DNA from: Microbacterium terregens
GTDB taxonomy: Bacteria; Actinomycetota; Actinomycetes; Actinomycetales; Microbacteriaceae
Assembly (NCBI RefSeq): GCF_039534975.1
Contig: NZ_BAAAWH010000001.1
Location: 2,108,001-2,172,000 of the forward strand
Direction of reading: 5' to 3'
DNA: 64,000 nt
A program made the position numbers and the translations under genes. Within the stretch, counting starts at the first letter, position 1, and every line of letters begins with the position of its first letter. Positions 8,176-15,851 of this stretch are shown in pieces. The notes under the pieces were generated by a model, which worked only from the letters and a program-made list of their open reading frames with translations, had not been told where the DNA came from and made no database searches.

Positions 8176-8447
8176 TCACAACAGCTGAACTCGCACGGTG
8201 TCGAGAAACTCCACCACTCAGAGGGACGCCACCTGCGCCACAGGCCCGGATGGTCTCGCGGATGCTCAAAACCCCCGGAATCCTGCCCTTCGGCGTCACT
8301 CCGGTGGTGGTGACAGTCAGCATAGGCGACAGACCTTCGATGCTTCCGGACCGCCTTCGATGACTCTCGAGGTACTTGAACTGTCGAGTAAGTGACTACA
8401 GCTCAAGCGGCAGGCGTGCCGCCCGGCGACTCGATCCTTGAGGGTCG

Positions 8448-11168
8448 TCAGAGCTTCGAGCGGAGTTCTCCTCTCGACGACACTCCGAGCTTCGGGTACG
8501 CCGAGTAGAGGTGCGCACCCACGGTTCGCGGGGAGAGGAACAGCGCCTCGGCGATCTCGCGGTTGCTGAGGCCGTCTGCGGCAAGTCGCACGATGCGCTC
8601 CTCCTGTGGTGTGAGCGAGACACCGACGTCCGGCTTCGGTCGCGAACTGCGCTCGCCCGCAGCAGCGAGTTCCGCGCGCGCGACGCCGGCCCAGCGGTGG
8701 GCGCCGAAGCCGTCAAGCGCATCCCGAGCCTGCCGCAGCCACGGCCTCGCGTCGGTGACACGGCCCTGCCCACGGAGCCACTGTCCGTAGAACAGGGACG
8801 CGCGCGCGCGGGTGTAGGGGAGCGGGTTCTCACCGGGATCGCAGGCGCGCAGGAGCGCATCCTCCCGATCTACGCTTGCGAGCACCGCCTCCGCGAACCG
8901 CAGCTGGCCCGCCAAGCGCTCGGAGTCCGCGTACGAGCCGAGCCCACGGTAGTAGGCGACGGTCGCCGCTGCTGCGGTGAGTTGGCCGCACCTCGCGGCA
9001 GCATCGACGAACTCCGCGAGGCCCCACGAGCCGCATTGCCAATGATGTGATGCGCCATTCGCGTCGACGATCTCGCGAAGAGCCGCGAATGCCGACGCGA
9101 AGCGGCCACACGATGCCTCGGAGACGCCGACCGCCAGGAGATAGTTCATCCGGTAGATGCCCCGCGACAGTCCGACGGCCGCCTCCGGGTGCTCCGCCCG
9201 GAGCACCTCCTCGCTTACGGGGGCGCCGTTGACCGCATCCACCTGCAGCTCCACGAGTCGAGCCGTCAGAGTGAGGAGCGCATCACGAGCCTCCGTTCCG
9301 TACGCGCTCGCTTCCTGCGCCGCTCGACGGGCTGCCCGGAACTCACCACGGTGAAGCTCGTTCGTTGATGCGAGCACGAGCTGATGACCGAGGCCGGTGA
9401 GTCGACCCTCGGACTTCAGCCGTGCGATCGCGGGCGTGCAGAATCGCGCCGTCTGAGAGATGGATCCCGTTGCCATCGCGGCGAGCGACAGCAGCCATAG
9501 TGCGCTTGTCTCACGGATGTCCGAAATCGCCACGGAGGCGAGCAGCGCCTCCACATGCGCTGCGTCGCGGGGTGCGCCGAAGGCGCGAATCTGAAGGAGA
9601 CGCGGGTCGGATGCCGGAGCACCCGATTGATCAGCTGCCCGGATCATCCGCTGCCACACCGGCCCCGGAATGGAGGTCACTCCGTTGAACGCGAGCGTCG
9701 AGAGAGCGGTGAGCACGGAATCGCCGCTGCCCGCCCGACTCATCTCCTCGATCGAGGCGAGCGCCGATTCCCACTCCCCCGCGGTCACCGTGCCGCCAGG
9801 GAGAAGCTGTCTGATCCACGCGGCGCGGGCAAGCAGCACCGGATCACTCGTGACTCTTTCAATCTCGGACAGCAAGGACGTCGCCCGCTCGAGGCGGAAG
9901 GCGTTCCATGCGGTTTCCGCGGCAAGCAGCAGCCGGCGTGCGCGTTCGTCGGCGGCGTCGGTGAGCTCGGCGGCTCGGGTGTAGGCAACGATGGCTGAAT
10001 CCATCGCCCCCATCGCCGCAAGCCGCCCGGCTCCGGCGGTGATCGCCCGGGCGAGGTCTTCGTCGGGTTCGTCGGCGACGACAGCCAGATGCCACAACGC
10101 ACGATCGGAGCCCCGAGGCAACAGAGCGGCGACGGCCCGATGTGCGTGAGTCCGCTCCTTCGGGGTGGCGCTGTGGACTGCGGCCGAACGGATCAGCGGA
10201 TGCGTGAAGACCACCCGATCACCGGATGATGAGATCAGTTTCCGCTCGACCAGCGGCGCGAGGTCGTGCACCGCGAGGCTTCTGGCGAGCATGGCTCCCG
10301 CGGCGTCAAGGATCGCACGCTGATCATCGTCACGGCTCACCGCCGCCACGAGCAGCACGGCCCTCGAGACGTCGTCCAGTGCCTCGAGCTTGTGCGAGAA
10401 CGCCTGCTCCAGACGCGATGTCAGCGTCATGACCTCCGGACCGCGTCCGTCGCGGAGGTGCCGCGACGCACTCAGTTCGATGAGCGCGAGCGGGTTCCCC
10501 TGCGCCCACGCCATCACGAGGTCGCGCTCGGCGGGCGTGAGAGACGGGGCGGCGGATTCGACCAACCTGGTCGAATCCGCCGCATCGAGGGGGGCGACGG
10601 TGACTCTCGTGCCCACGGACTCGCTCCACTCGCGCGGAGTGGTTCCGCTGCGCGCGGCCACGACGAGCAGGATGGGCTCGTTGGCGATCCGCCTCGCGAC
10701 AACCGCGAGGGCGCCCGCGCTGACGGCGTCCACCCAGTGCAGATCGTCCACGATGACGACCAGCCCGGCGCCGACTGCACGCTCCGACAGGATAGTCAGC
10801 GCCGCCAGGCCCAGGAGGAACCCGGTGGGCGGCGCCCCGTCGAGTTCCCCGAACGCCACGCGAAGGGCGTCGCGCTGCGGCGCAGGCAGTGCCGCGATGC
10901 TGTCGGGGAACCCGTGGAGCATCTGGTGCAATGCGGCCGCGGGTACATCCGCCTCCGCTTCGACGCCGGTTCCTCTCAGCACGCTGAATCCGCGAGCGCG
11001 GGCGTCGGCGTCGAGGTGGTCGAGCACGGCCGTCTTGCCGACGCCCGCGTCGCCCTCAATGAGGATGACGGATCCCGCTTCGAACAGCCGATCCATGGCC
11101 GACTGCAGCACGCCGAGGGCGTGCTCCCGGCCGAGGAGCGGCATCTGCGGGTCATCGACGTGCGGCAT
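8448..11168 (-). CDS. LAL-type LuxR regulator with N-terminal ATPase
   Basis: This is a 906-residue large ATP-binding LuxR protein. Walker A GDAGVGKT lies at about residues 39-46 and Walker B VVIVDDLHW at about 137-145. A long helical, TPR-like middle follows, with a C-terminal LuxR HTH (LTPQEERIVRLAADGLSNREIAEAL, then SPRTVGAHL) over about the last 60 residues. Such MalT-like proteins couple ligand sensing and ATP binding to activation of adjacent catabolic or biosynthetic genes. It is divergent from the MBL-RidA-hydrolase-DUF1330-CMD operon, with 116 bp between the starts, and is its obvious candidate activator. The start is uncertain: ATG at 11168 is preferred over a TTG at 11201; neither has a clear ribosome-binding site. 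Confidence 0.85.
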   Translation of the reverse strand: MPHVDDPQMPLLGREHALGVLQSAMDRLFEAGSVILIEGDAGVGKTAVLDHLDADARARGFSVLRGTGVEAEADVPAAALHQMLHGFPDSIAALPAPQRDALRVAFGELDGAPPTGFLLGLAALTILSERAVGAGLVVIVDDLHWVDAVSAGALAVVARRIANEPILLVVAARSGTTPREWSESVGTRVTVAPLDAADSTRLVESAAPSLTPAERDLVMAWAQGNPLALIELSASRHLRDGRGPEVMTLTSRLEQAFSHKLEALDDVSRAVLLVAAVSRDDDQRAILDAAGAMLARSLAVHDLAPLVERKLISSSGDRVVFTHPLIRSAAVHSATPKERTHAHRAVAALLPRGSDRALWHLAVVADEPDEDLARAITAGAGRLAAMGAMDSAIVAYTRAAELTDAADERARRLLLAAETAWNAFRLERATSLLSEIERVTSDPVLLARAAWIRQLLPGGTVTAGEWESALASIEEMSRAGSGDSVLTALSTLAFNGVTSIPGPVWQRMIRAADQSGAPASDPRLLQIRAFGAPRDAAHVEALLASVAISDIRETSALWLLSLAAMATGSISQTARFCTPAIARLKSEGRLTGLGHQLVLASTNELHRGEFRAARRAAQEASAYGTEARDALLTLTARLVELQVDAVNGAPVSEEVLRAEHPEAAVGLSRGIYRMNYLLAVGVSEASCGRFASAFAALREIVDANGASHHWQCGSWGLAEFVDAAARCGQLTAAAATVAYYRGLGSYADSERLAGQLRFAEAVLASVDREDALLRACDPGENPLPYTRARASLFYGQWLRGQGRVTDARPWLRQARDALDGFGAHRWAGVARAELAAAGERSSRPKPDVGVSLTPQEERIVRLAADGLSNREIAEALFLSPRTVGAHLYSAYPKLGVSSRGELRSKL

Positions 11169-11284
11169 CGTCGGGCCAATCTCAGTCGTGATCCAGAGCA
11201 ATTAAGTCGGCTCGTCTGAGGCCTTGTGGGCGTCGCAATCTTACGGTCGGAACACGATCTCCGACACAGCAGGACGGAACACGC

Positions 11285-12139
11285 ATGCACTACGCCACCT
11301 ACACGGCAGCCCGCGACGGCCTCGTCCGCGATCTTCCGGATGGCCACGAGGACCAGCGAGGAGTCTCCAACACCTCCACGTTCATCTGGGCCGACGACGA
11401 GGCAGTATTGGTCGACACCCTGCTCACCATCGATGAGAACGACAGGCTGATCGAGTGGATCCGTCACCGGGACAAGCACCTCTCGGCCGTCTACATCACG
11501 CACGGCCACGGCGATCATGCGTTCGGGGTCGGCCAGTTGCGCGAGGCATTCCCCGACGCCCGGTTCCTGGCTACGGCCGCAACGATCGCCAATCTGCGGA
11601 AGCAAGCGGCACCCGCGATGCGCGACGGCTTCTGGGAGCGGCTGTTCCCCGGGAAGATCCCCGTGCCGGTGCTTCCGGACCCGGTCGAAAGCACCTCGTT
11701 TCCCGTCGGAAGGAAGCAGGCGCACATCGTCGAGACCGGGACGACCGACAGTCCTGACACCACGGTGCTCTGGATGCCGCACGCCGGCGTCCTCGCCGCC
11801 GGCGACGTCGTCTACAACAACACCTATCCGTACCTGTCCACCACTACCGCTCAGACGCGGCTTTCATGGATCGCCGCTCTCGAGCGAGTGAAGGCGCTGC
11901 ATCCGACCTGGGTCGTGTGCGCCCACAAGGATGCCACTCGACCCGATTCGGCGTCCGACATCGACGCCACTATCCAGTACCTGCGCGATGTCGCCGAAGT
12001 GGAACGTGAAGCGTCGAACGCCATCGATTTCTACCACCGGATGCTCGAACGGCAGCCAGGACGACGCAACATCGGCTCACTCTGGGGAGCGGCGACGGCG
12101 ATCCTCACGACGTCCGAGGAGTCGCCGGGAGCTCGCTGA
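11285..12139 (+). CDS. metallo-beta-lactamase-fold hydrolase
   Basis: The 284-residue protein has the MBL zinc motif THGHGDH with H73, H75, D77 and H78, a later AAGDVVYNN segment holding the bridging Asp and a late CAHKD His. It lacks the signal peptide and substrate-loop patterns of true beta-lactamases. It is more like the small-molecule hydrolase or lactonase branches, but the substrate is not evident. It is first in an operon with RidA, an alpha/beta hydrolase, a DUF1330 protein and a CMD protein, divergent from the LAL regulator. The ATG has a weak purine-rich GGACGGAAC upstream. Confidence 0.85.
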   Translation: MHYATYTAARDGLVRDLPDGHEDQRGVSNTSTFIWADDEAVLVDTLLTIDENDRLIEWIRHRDKHLSAVYITHGHGDHAFGVGQLREAFPDARFLATAATIANLRKQAAPAMRDGFWERLFPGKIPVPVLPDPVESTSFPVGRKQAHIVETGTTDSPDTTVLWMPHAGVLAAGDVVYNNTYPYLSTTTAQTRLSWIAALERVKALHPTWVVCAHKDATRPDSASDIDATIQYLRDVAEVEREASNAIDFYHRMLERQPGRRNIGSLWGAATAILTTSEESPGAR

Positions 12140-12177
12140 GCACTCCGGCGCACACGAACAGAGAACGGAGAGTCTTC

Positions 12178-12642
12178 ATGTCGCACATCAGTGATCGTCT
12201 GGAGGCACTGGGCATCGTGGTTCCTCAGCAGCCCGCTCAGCCGGCGGGCGTCTACGTGCCGGCTGCGGTCAGCCGCGGGGCCGTCTACACGGCCGGTCAG
12301 CTTCCCTTCGTCAACGGCACTCTGCCGATGACCGGGAAGGTCGGTGCCGAGGTCGGTGAGCAGGATGCGCACACGCTGGCACGCACCGCTGCGATCAACG
12401 CCCTCGCCGCCGTCGAAGAGGCCATCGGCTCGCTCGATCGGGTGACGCGGGTCGTCAAGGTTGTCGGATTCGTGGCATCCGACCCGGCGTTCTTCGGGCA
12501 ACCGGCCGTGCTCAACGGCGCCTCCCAACTGCTCGGCGAAGTCTTCGGTGACGCGGGCGTCCACGCGCGCAGTGCCGTCGGCGTCGCCGTACTCCCCCTG
12601 AACTCACCGATCGAAGTCGAACTGATCGTCGAGTTCGAGTGA
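12178..12642 (+). CDS. RidA/YjgF-family protein
   Basis: This 154-residue protein has the RidA signature AVYTAGQLPFVNG near the start, INALAAVEEAIGSLDRV in the middle, and the GVHARSAVGVAVLPLN loop where RidA enzymes place the Arg of the trimer active site. Family members hydrolyse reactive enamine/imine intermediates or act as related deaminases. It follows the MBL gene by 38 bp with an AACGGAGAG ribosome-binding site. In catabolic operons such a protein usually finishes a ring-opening or deamination route; that role here is inference. Confidence 0.85.
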   Translation: MSHISDRLEALGIVVPQQPAQPAGVYVPAAVSRGAVYTAGQLPFVNGTLPMTGKVGAEVGEQDAHTLARTAAINALAAVEEAIGSLDRVTRVVKVVGFVASDPAFFGQPAVLNGASQLLGEVFGDAGVHARSAVGVAVLPLNSPIEVELIVEFE

Positions 12643-12693
12643 CCTTCCCTCCACCCACCACGCCGCAAGGCGCGCCAACAAGAAGGAGAAATC

Positions 12694-13407
12694 ATGAACA
12701 CCCTCACCGTCGTGCTGGTGCACGGGGCGTTCGCCGAGTCTGCGAGCTGGAACGGCGTGATCGCCGATCTCGCCGCTACGCAGATCACCGCGATCGCCAC
12801 CCCCAACCAGCTCCGCAGCGTCACCACCGACGCGCAGAACGTCCGCGCCGCCGTCGACGCGATCGACGGCCACGTGCTGCTGGTGGGCCACTCGTACGGT
12901 GGCCCGGTCATCACAGCTGCGGCCGCCGGCAGCAGGAAGGTCGCAGGTCTCGTCTATGTGGCCGCGTTCGCTCCGGAGCCCGGCGAAACCGCCCTCGGAC
13001 TCACCGCCCTGTTCCCCGGCAGCACACTGGGTGACACTGTGCGACCGATCCCTTTGGGGGACGGCACCAACGACCTGTTCGTCGACCGCGCGCTCTTCCC
13101 CGATCAGTTCGCGGGGGATGTTGCGTTGACTGACGCCCGCATTGCGGGTGCGACGCAGCGACCGATCCGCGACTTCGCGCTCAACGAGGGACTGCCCGGC
13201 GACGTCGCCGCCTGGAAGTCCCTGCCGTCATGGTTCGTGTTCGGGTCCGCAGACAAGAACATTCCGGTCGAGGCGCATCGGTACATGGCCGAACGGGCCG
13301 GGTCGCGCAAGACCGTCGAGGTCGACGGTGCCTCCCATTCCGTGATGGTCTCCACCCCGACCGCTGTCGCCGATCTCATCCGCGAGGCCTTCGACGCACT
13401 GTCCTGA
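12694..13407 (+). CDS. alpha/beta hydrolase, esterase/lactonase-like
   Basis: The 237-residue protein opens with VVLVHGAFAESASWN and has the nucleophile elbow GHSYGG (S67), GSADKNIP in the acid region and GASHSVM with the catalytic His. It belongs to the small-hydrolase group whose members cleave esters or lactones without a lid domain. An AGAAGGAG site precedes the ATG. It lies 51 bp behind RidA and 12 bp before the DUF1330 gene, so it is part of the same transcript. The real substrate is unknown. Confidence 0.8.
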   Translation: MNTLTVVLVHGAFAESASWNGVIADLAATQITAIATPNQLRSVTTDAQNVRAAVDAIDGHVLLVGHSYGGPVITAAAAGSRKVAGLVYVAAFAPEPGETALGLTALFPGSTLGDTVRPIPLGDGTNDLFVDRALFPDQFAGDVALTDARIAGATQRPIRDFALNEGLPGDVAAWKSLPSWFVFGSADKNIPVEAHRYMAERAGSRKTVEVDGASHSVMVSTPTAVADLIREAFDALS

Positions 13408-13419
13408 AAGGACCGAGCC

Positions 13420-13776
13420 ATGCCCACTTACCTGATCAATCATCTGCGAATTCCCGGCGGTGTGCCGAACGAGGAGGCGCTGCGCTATCTCGAGAACGTC
13501 GAGGCCACGGTCGCTCCTCATGGCGGACGATGGCTGGCGCAGGGGGATCCCGACACCGTCGAGGGAGCATGGCCGGGATCGGTCGTGCTGATGGAGTTCC
13601 CGGATCGCGCCGCCGCGCGAGCGTGGTACGAGTCGGCCGAATACCAGGCGATTCTGCCGATGCGCACCATGAACACGATCTCAGACCTGGTCTTCATCGA
13701 CTCGCTGCCGGACGGATTCTCAGTCGCCGGCTTCGCTCGCGACATCCGAGGACTCATCGCCTCCTCGCGACCCTGA
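13420..13776 (+). CDS. DUF1330 family protein
   Basis: A 118-residue dimeric alpha-beta barrel type protein with the DUF1330 pattern: MPTYLINHLRI, then GGRWLAQGDPD, then EGAWPGSVVLMEFPDRAAARAWYES and a YQAILPMR segment. Relatives resemble the ABM/EthD ferredoxin-like folds that act as small cofactor-free oxygenases or accessory proteins. It is very close to the preceding hydrolase, supporting one operon. A 149-bp gap to the next gene holds no ribosome-binding site except that of the CMD gene. Confidence 0.75.
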   Translation: MPTYLINHLRIPGGVPNEEALRYLENVEATVAPHGGRWLAQGDPDTVEGAWPGSVVLMEFPDRAAARAWYESAEYQAILPMRTMNTISDLVFIDSLPDGFSVAGFARDIRGLIASSRP

Positions 13777-13903
13777 CCTCCGGCGGCCTCGACCGAGTTC
13801 CACGAGGCCCATCGCACTGCGGCCGTCTGCAGGACTGCGCCCGAAGTCATCCGAGGCGCCGGCGACGGAATCCCCGCGGCTTCGTGACCCACCCGCTCTC
13901 ACC

Positions 13904-14362
13904 GCCCCATCGTAAGGAGACTGCAATGCCCACCGACCGCGACTACGCAACGGCGCTCGATGAAGCCGAGAAGCTCCTCGGCTTCCGACTCGAGCGCTTC
14001 CTCGGAACCGCCACGACCGAGCCGGACAACGCCGAGGACTTCAAACGGATCGCCACGATCCAGGCGTTCGGAGACGCGTGGCCACGCACCGACCACCTTG
14101 ACACGCGGACCCGCGCGCTCGTTTCCGTGACGATCGCGGCATCCCTCGGCGTCCTGGAACCACTCCGAGGACAGTTGCGCATCGCGCTCAACAGCGGAGC
14201 CACCAAGGAGGAGATCATCGAGGTCTTCATCCAGATCGCCGCCTACGCCGGCGTCGCGCGCGCGTTCGAAGGATATGGCATCGCGGCTGAGGTCTTCGCA
14301 GAGCACGCCTGAGCACGCTGGTGCTCCGTCGCCGAAGAGGATCGCGGACGTGCGCTCTTGCA
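13904..14362 (+). repeat. about 460-bp direct repeat (partner 16741-17224)
   Basis: The repeated unit includes about 20 bp before the ribosome-binding site, the whole CMD gene and about 50-60 bp downstream (CTCCGTCGCCGAAGAG and TGCGCTCTTGCAAG are shared). The copies are clearly homologous, but with many synonymous changes, so the duplication is not recent. They are in the same orientation 2.8 kb apart and could recombine out the TetR-SDR segment. Confidence 0.8.
13926..14312 (+). CDS. carboxymuconolactone decarboxylase (CMD)-family protein, copy 1
   Basis: The 128-residue helical protein carries the CMD/AhpD-like core: FGDAWPRTDHLDTRTRALVSVTIAASLG, LRGQLRIALNSGATKEEIIEV and an IAAYAGVARAFEGY segment. 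There is no CxxC motif, so it is not an AhpD-type peroxidase; it fits the gamma-carboxymuconolactone decarboxylase side. The ATG at 13926 follows AAGGAGA. It is the last gene of the LAL-linked operon. A second copy (16772-17164) is about 97% identical in protein, differing mainly at Phe/Tyr, Asp/Glu and Ile/Val, with two extra residues near the start. DNA differences are concentrated at third positions. Confidence 0.85.
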   Translation: MPTDRDYATALDEAEKLLGFRLERFLGTATTEPDNAEDFKRIATIQAFGDAWPRTDHLDTRTRALVSVTIAASLGVLEPLRGQLRIALNSGATKEEIIEVFIQIAAYAGVARAFEGYGIAAEVFAEHA

Positions 14363-14381
14363 AGACTCAGGGGCCTGCCCC

Positions 14382-14425
14382 GACCCCTGCATGCCATGCA
14401 GGTGCGCTACCAGCTGCGCCACAGG
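14382..14425 (-). repeat. partial tRNA-Ala(GGC) copy, 44 bases
   Basis: This segment repeats the tRNA-Ala sequence from the anticodon stem to acceptor base 4 (minus strand CCTGTGGCGCAGCTGG and on into the anticodon loop), with one C missing near its 3' side. It lacks the T-arm and 3' acceptor. It lies at the exact edge of an IS3-family transposase scrap and may be an old attachment-site or recombination scar. Confidence 0.75.
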
Positions 14426-14426
14426 C

Positions 14427-14705
14427 GAGGTGGTGGAGGCGTATCGCGCGAACGCGCTGTTCGACGCCCACAAGGACGACCGCGAGTTCGGGCATCGGCT
14501 GCTCGCTGACGAGGCCCGCGACAACGGTGAGGCGATGTCGGACCGGACCGCGTGGCGGATCGCGTCGAGCAATGGCTGGTTCAGCGCGTTCGGCAAGCCC
14601 AAGCGGAGCAAGGCCCGCCGGCCCGGCCCGCCCGTGCACGACGACCTCTGCGCCGTCGTCGACGAGCACGGCCGGGTGCGACACGTGTTCGCCGCCGACG
14701 CCCCC
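14427..14705 (+). pseudogene. IS3-family OrfB transposase fragment
   Basis: The open frame encodes EAYRANALFDAHKDDREFG, LLADEARDNGEAMSDRTAW and HGRVRHVFAADAP, a typical N-terminal helical region of IS3-group OrfB proteins. It has no start codon of its own, no catalytic DDE residues and stops matching at about 14705, where an unrelated fragment in the opposite direction begins. Only about 93 of the usual ~300 residues remain. It is a dead remnant sitting against the partial tRNA-Ala copy. Confidence 0.75.
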
Positions 14706-15118
14706 GCGGCCGTTGTTGACCTCCCTGTTGACGTCAAACTCGTCGGCGAAGAAGATCAGGCCAAAGAAGAGTTGGACATCCTGCTCTCGGGAGAAGGGCT
14801 TCTTCACGCCTTGGCTGTTGAGGAGCTTGTAGCCATCCGAGTCCTCCACGTAACGCTTGAATCCACGCGCGCGAGCTATTGCTTCGTCGTAGCTCGTCAG
14901 CGGGGTGGAGTAGAGCGTTGTGTTGGCTGTGATCGCAGCCACTGCCTGCTGCACCATGTCAACAAGCAGGACGGAGGTTTCCTCGCGACGCCGCGCGCTT
15001 AGCCCGACCGCCTGATCCCCACGGTCCTCCTGCTGGCGAATGTAGTAGTCGATGACCTCTGGGAACTGCTGAATCGTCGCCTGGGCCGCCGCTGCGTACT
15101 CCTTGTCGCCCGTCGAGG
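14706..15118 (-). pseudogene. internal fragment of a possible PD-(D/E)XK-type nuclease
   Basis: The minus-strand frame reads DPSTGDKEYAAAAQATIQQF, FKRYVEDSDGYKLLNSQG, then REQDVQLFFGLIFFADEFD and VNREVNNGRG, after which it is cut by the IS3 scrap. On the upstream side a TGA lies three codons before DPSTG, and no start exists. From memory, the EVNNGRG element precedes a GPVDFKVS...EFK region in a family linked to restriction or defence; that catalytic part is missing here. The nuclease label is an inference from recall, not a database result. Confidence 0.45.
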
Positions 15119-15135
15119 GATCCGCCGTTCATCGC

Positions 15136-15792
15136 TCACGCGGCGATGAGGCTGCCGGCCAGGTAAGCGGTGAGGATGCGGCTGAGCCGCGGCTCGAAGT
15201 CGACGAGTGCGTGTCCGAGCCGGGGATCGGCGCGATACAGCGCCGCGATCTCGGGGGGTGGTGTCGAGATTTGCCAGAAGGTTCCGGCAATCGAGGTGGC
15301 GACGGCCACGAGGTCGCGGGCGGCTTCGTCGCTCAGAGCGGGCACCGCGCCGCGGGTGGCGGCGGCGATCCGGTCCAGATGGTCGCCGATGGCCAGTTTG
15401 TAGGCGCGTACGGCTTCCACGGAGACGTTGCGCTCGAGGTTCATCGGCGTCTGCGCGAAGAGGTCGCATAGAAGACCGCGTGCGGCCAACGTGGTCGCGA
15501 ACGCGTCGGCGACCTCGGCGGGACCGGACGCGTCGGCAAGGCGGTCGCAGAGGACGGCTGTCCATTCCGCCCACCCGTCAGCCGTGAGCCGCAAGAAGAT
15601 CTCCTCCCGGGTTTCGAAGTAGCGGAGCATCGCCGACTTGTGCATTGCGACGGCTTCAGCGATGTCGGTCAAGGTGATCGCGCGGATGCTCCGTTCGGCG
15701 GCGAGCGTGCGGGCGGCGTCCAAGATCGCCCGCTCGCGCACGGCCTTCGCTTCCGCGGATCGCGCGCGCTGAAACGGTGCAGAGTCAGTCAT
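15136..15792 (-). CDS. TetR/AcrR-family transcriptional regulator
   Basis: The 218-residue protein has an N-terminal TetR HTH (AILDAARTLAAERSIRAITL, TDIAEAVAMHKSAMLRYFETREEIF) and a helical ligand domain of normal length. It is divergent from an SDR gene; the 59-bp gap holds two direct repeats (15801-15840) that are probable operators. By context it represses the SDR-CMD genes and itself, with induction by an SDR-linked substrate. Its stop is 15 bp from the nuclease scrap, so the island junction lies immediately downstream. Confidence 0.85.
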   Translation of the reverse strand: MTDSAPFQRARSAEAKAVRERAILDAARTLAAERSIRAITLTDIAEAVAMHKSAMLRYFETREEIFLRLTADGWAEWTAVLCDRLADASGPAEVADAFATTLAARGLLCDLFAQTPMNLERNVSVEAVRAYKLAIGDHLDRIAAATRGAVPALSDEAARDLVAVATSIAGTFWQISTPPPEIAALYRADPRLGHALVDFEPRLSRILTAYLAGSLIAA

Positions 15793-15800
15793 GACACCAG

Positions 15801-15840
15801 TTTAGCGCAACGGGGTTGTACTATTTAGCGCAATGGGGTT
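15801..15840. promoter_or_regulatory. probable TetR operator: two 17-bp direct repeats
   Basis: TTTAGCGCAACGGGGTT at 15801-15817 and TTTAGCGCAATGGGGTT at 15824-15840 differ at one base and start 23 bp apart, about two helical turns. They fill the gap between the divergent TetR and SDR genes. Binding there would block both promoters. Operator function is inferred from position. Confidence 0.65.
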
Positions 15841-15851
15841 TCATTAACTCC

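Larger units (their letters stand above)
6829..8233 (+). mobile_element. complete IS256-family insertion sequence, 1405 bp
   Basis: The element is bounded by imperfect terminal inverted repeats beginning GGTGACGTCCC (left) and GGTGGCGTCCC (right, read inward), matching at about 22 of 27 positions. It is flanked by the 9-bp direct repeat TGCGCCACA. It carries one transposase gene with an intact DDE triad. The ends are ambiguous by one or two bases because IS and tRNA share sequence; I chose the boundary giving a 9-bp duplication, within the 8-9 bp usual for IS256. Nothing in the element is visibly broken, so it could still be mobile. Confidence 0.9.
6758..8247 (-). pseudogene. tRNA-Ala(GGC) gene split by an insertion sequence
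   Basis: Joining 6758-6828 with 8243-8247 on the minus strand restores a 76-base tRNA-Ala with a 7-bp acceptor stem, anticodon stem CCTGC/GCAGG, loop ATGGCAT (anticodon GGC), a GGGAG/CTCCC T-arm stem and encoded CCA. The IS occupies 6829-8233 and 8234-8242 is the target duplicate. With the IS present the first three acceptor bases become TCA instead of GGG, so two acceptor pairs are lost, and the 5' flank is replaced by IS sequence. The tRNA promoter, normally upstream of the 5' end, is displaced by 1.4 kb. A second, intact tRNA-Ala(GGC) at 19328-19403 can supply the function. Confidence 0.9.
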
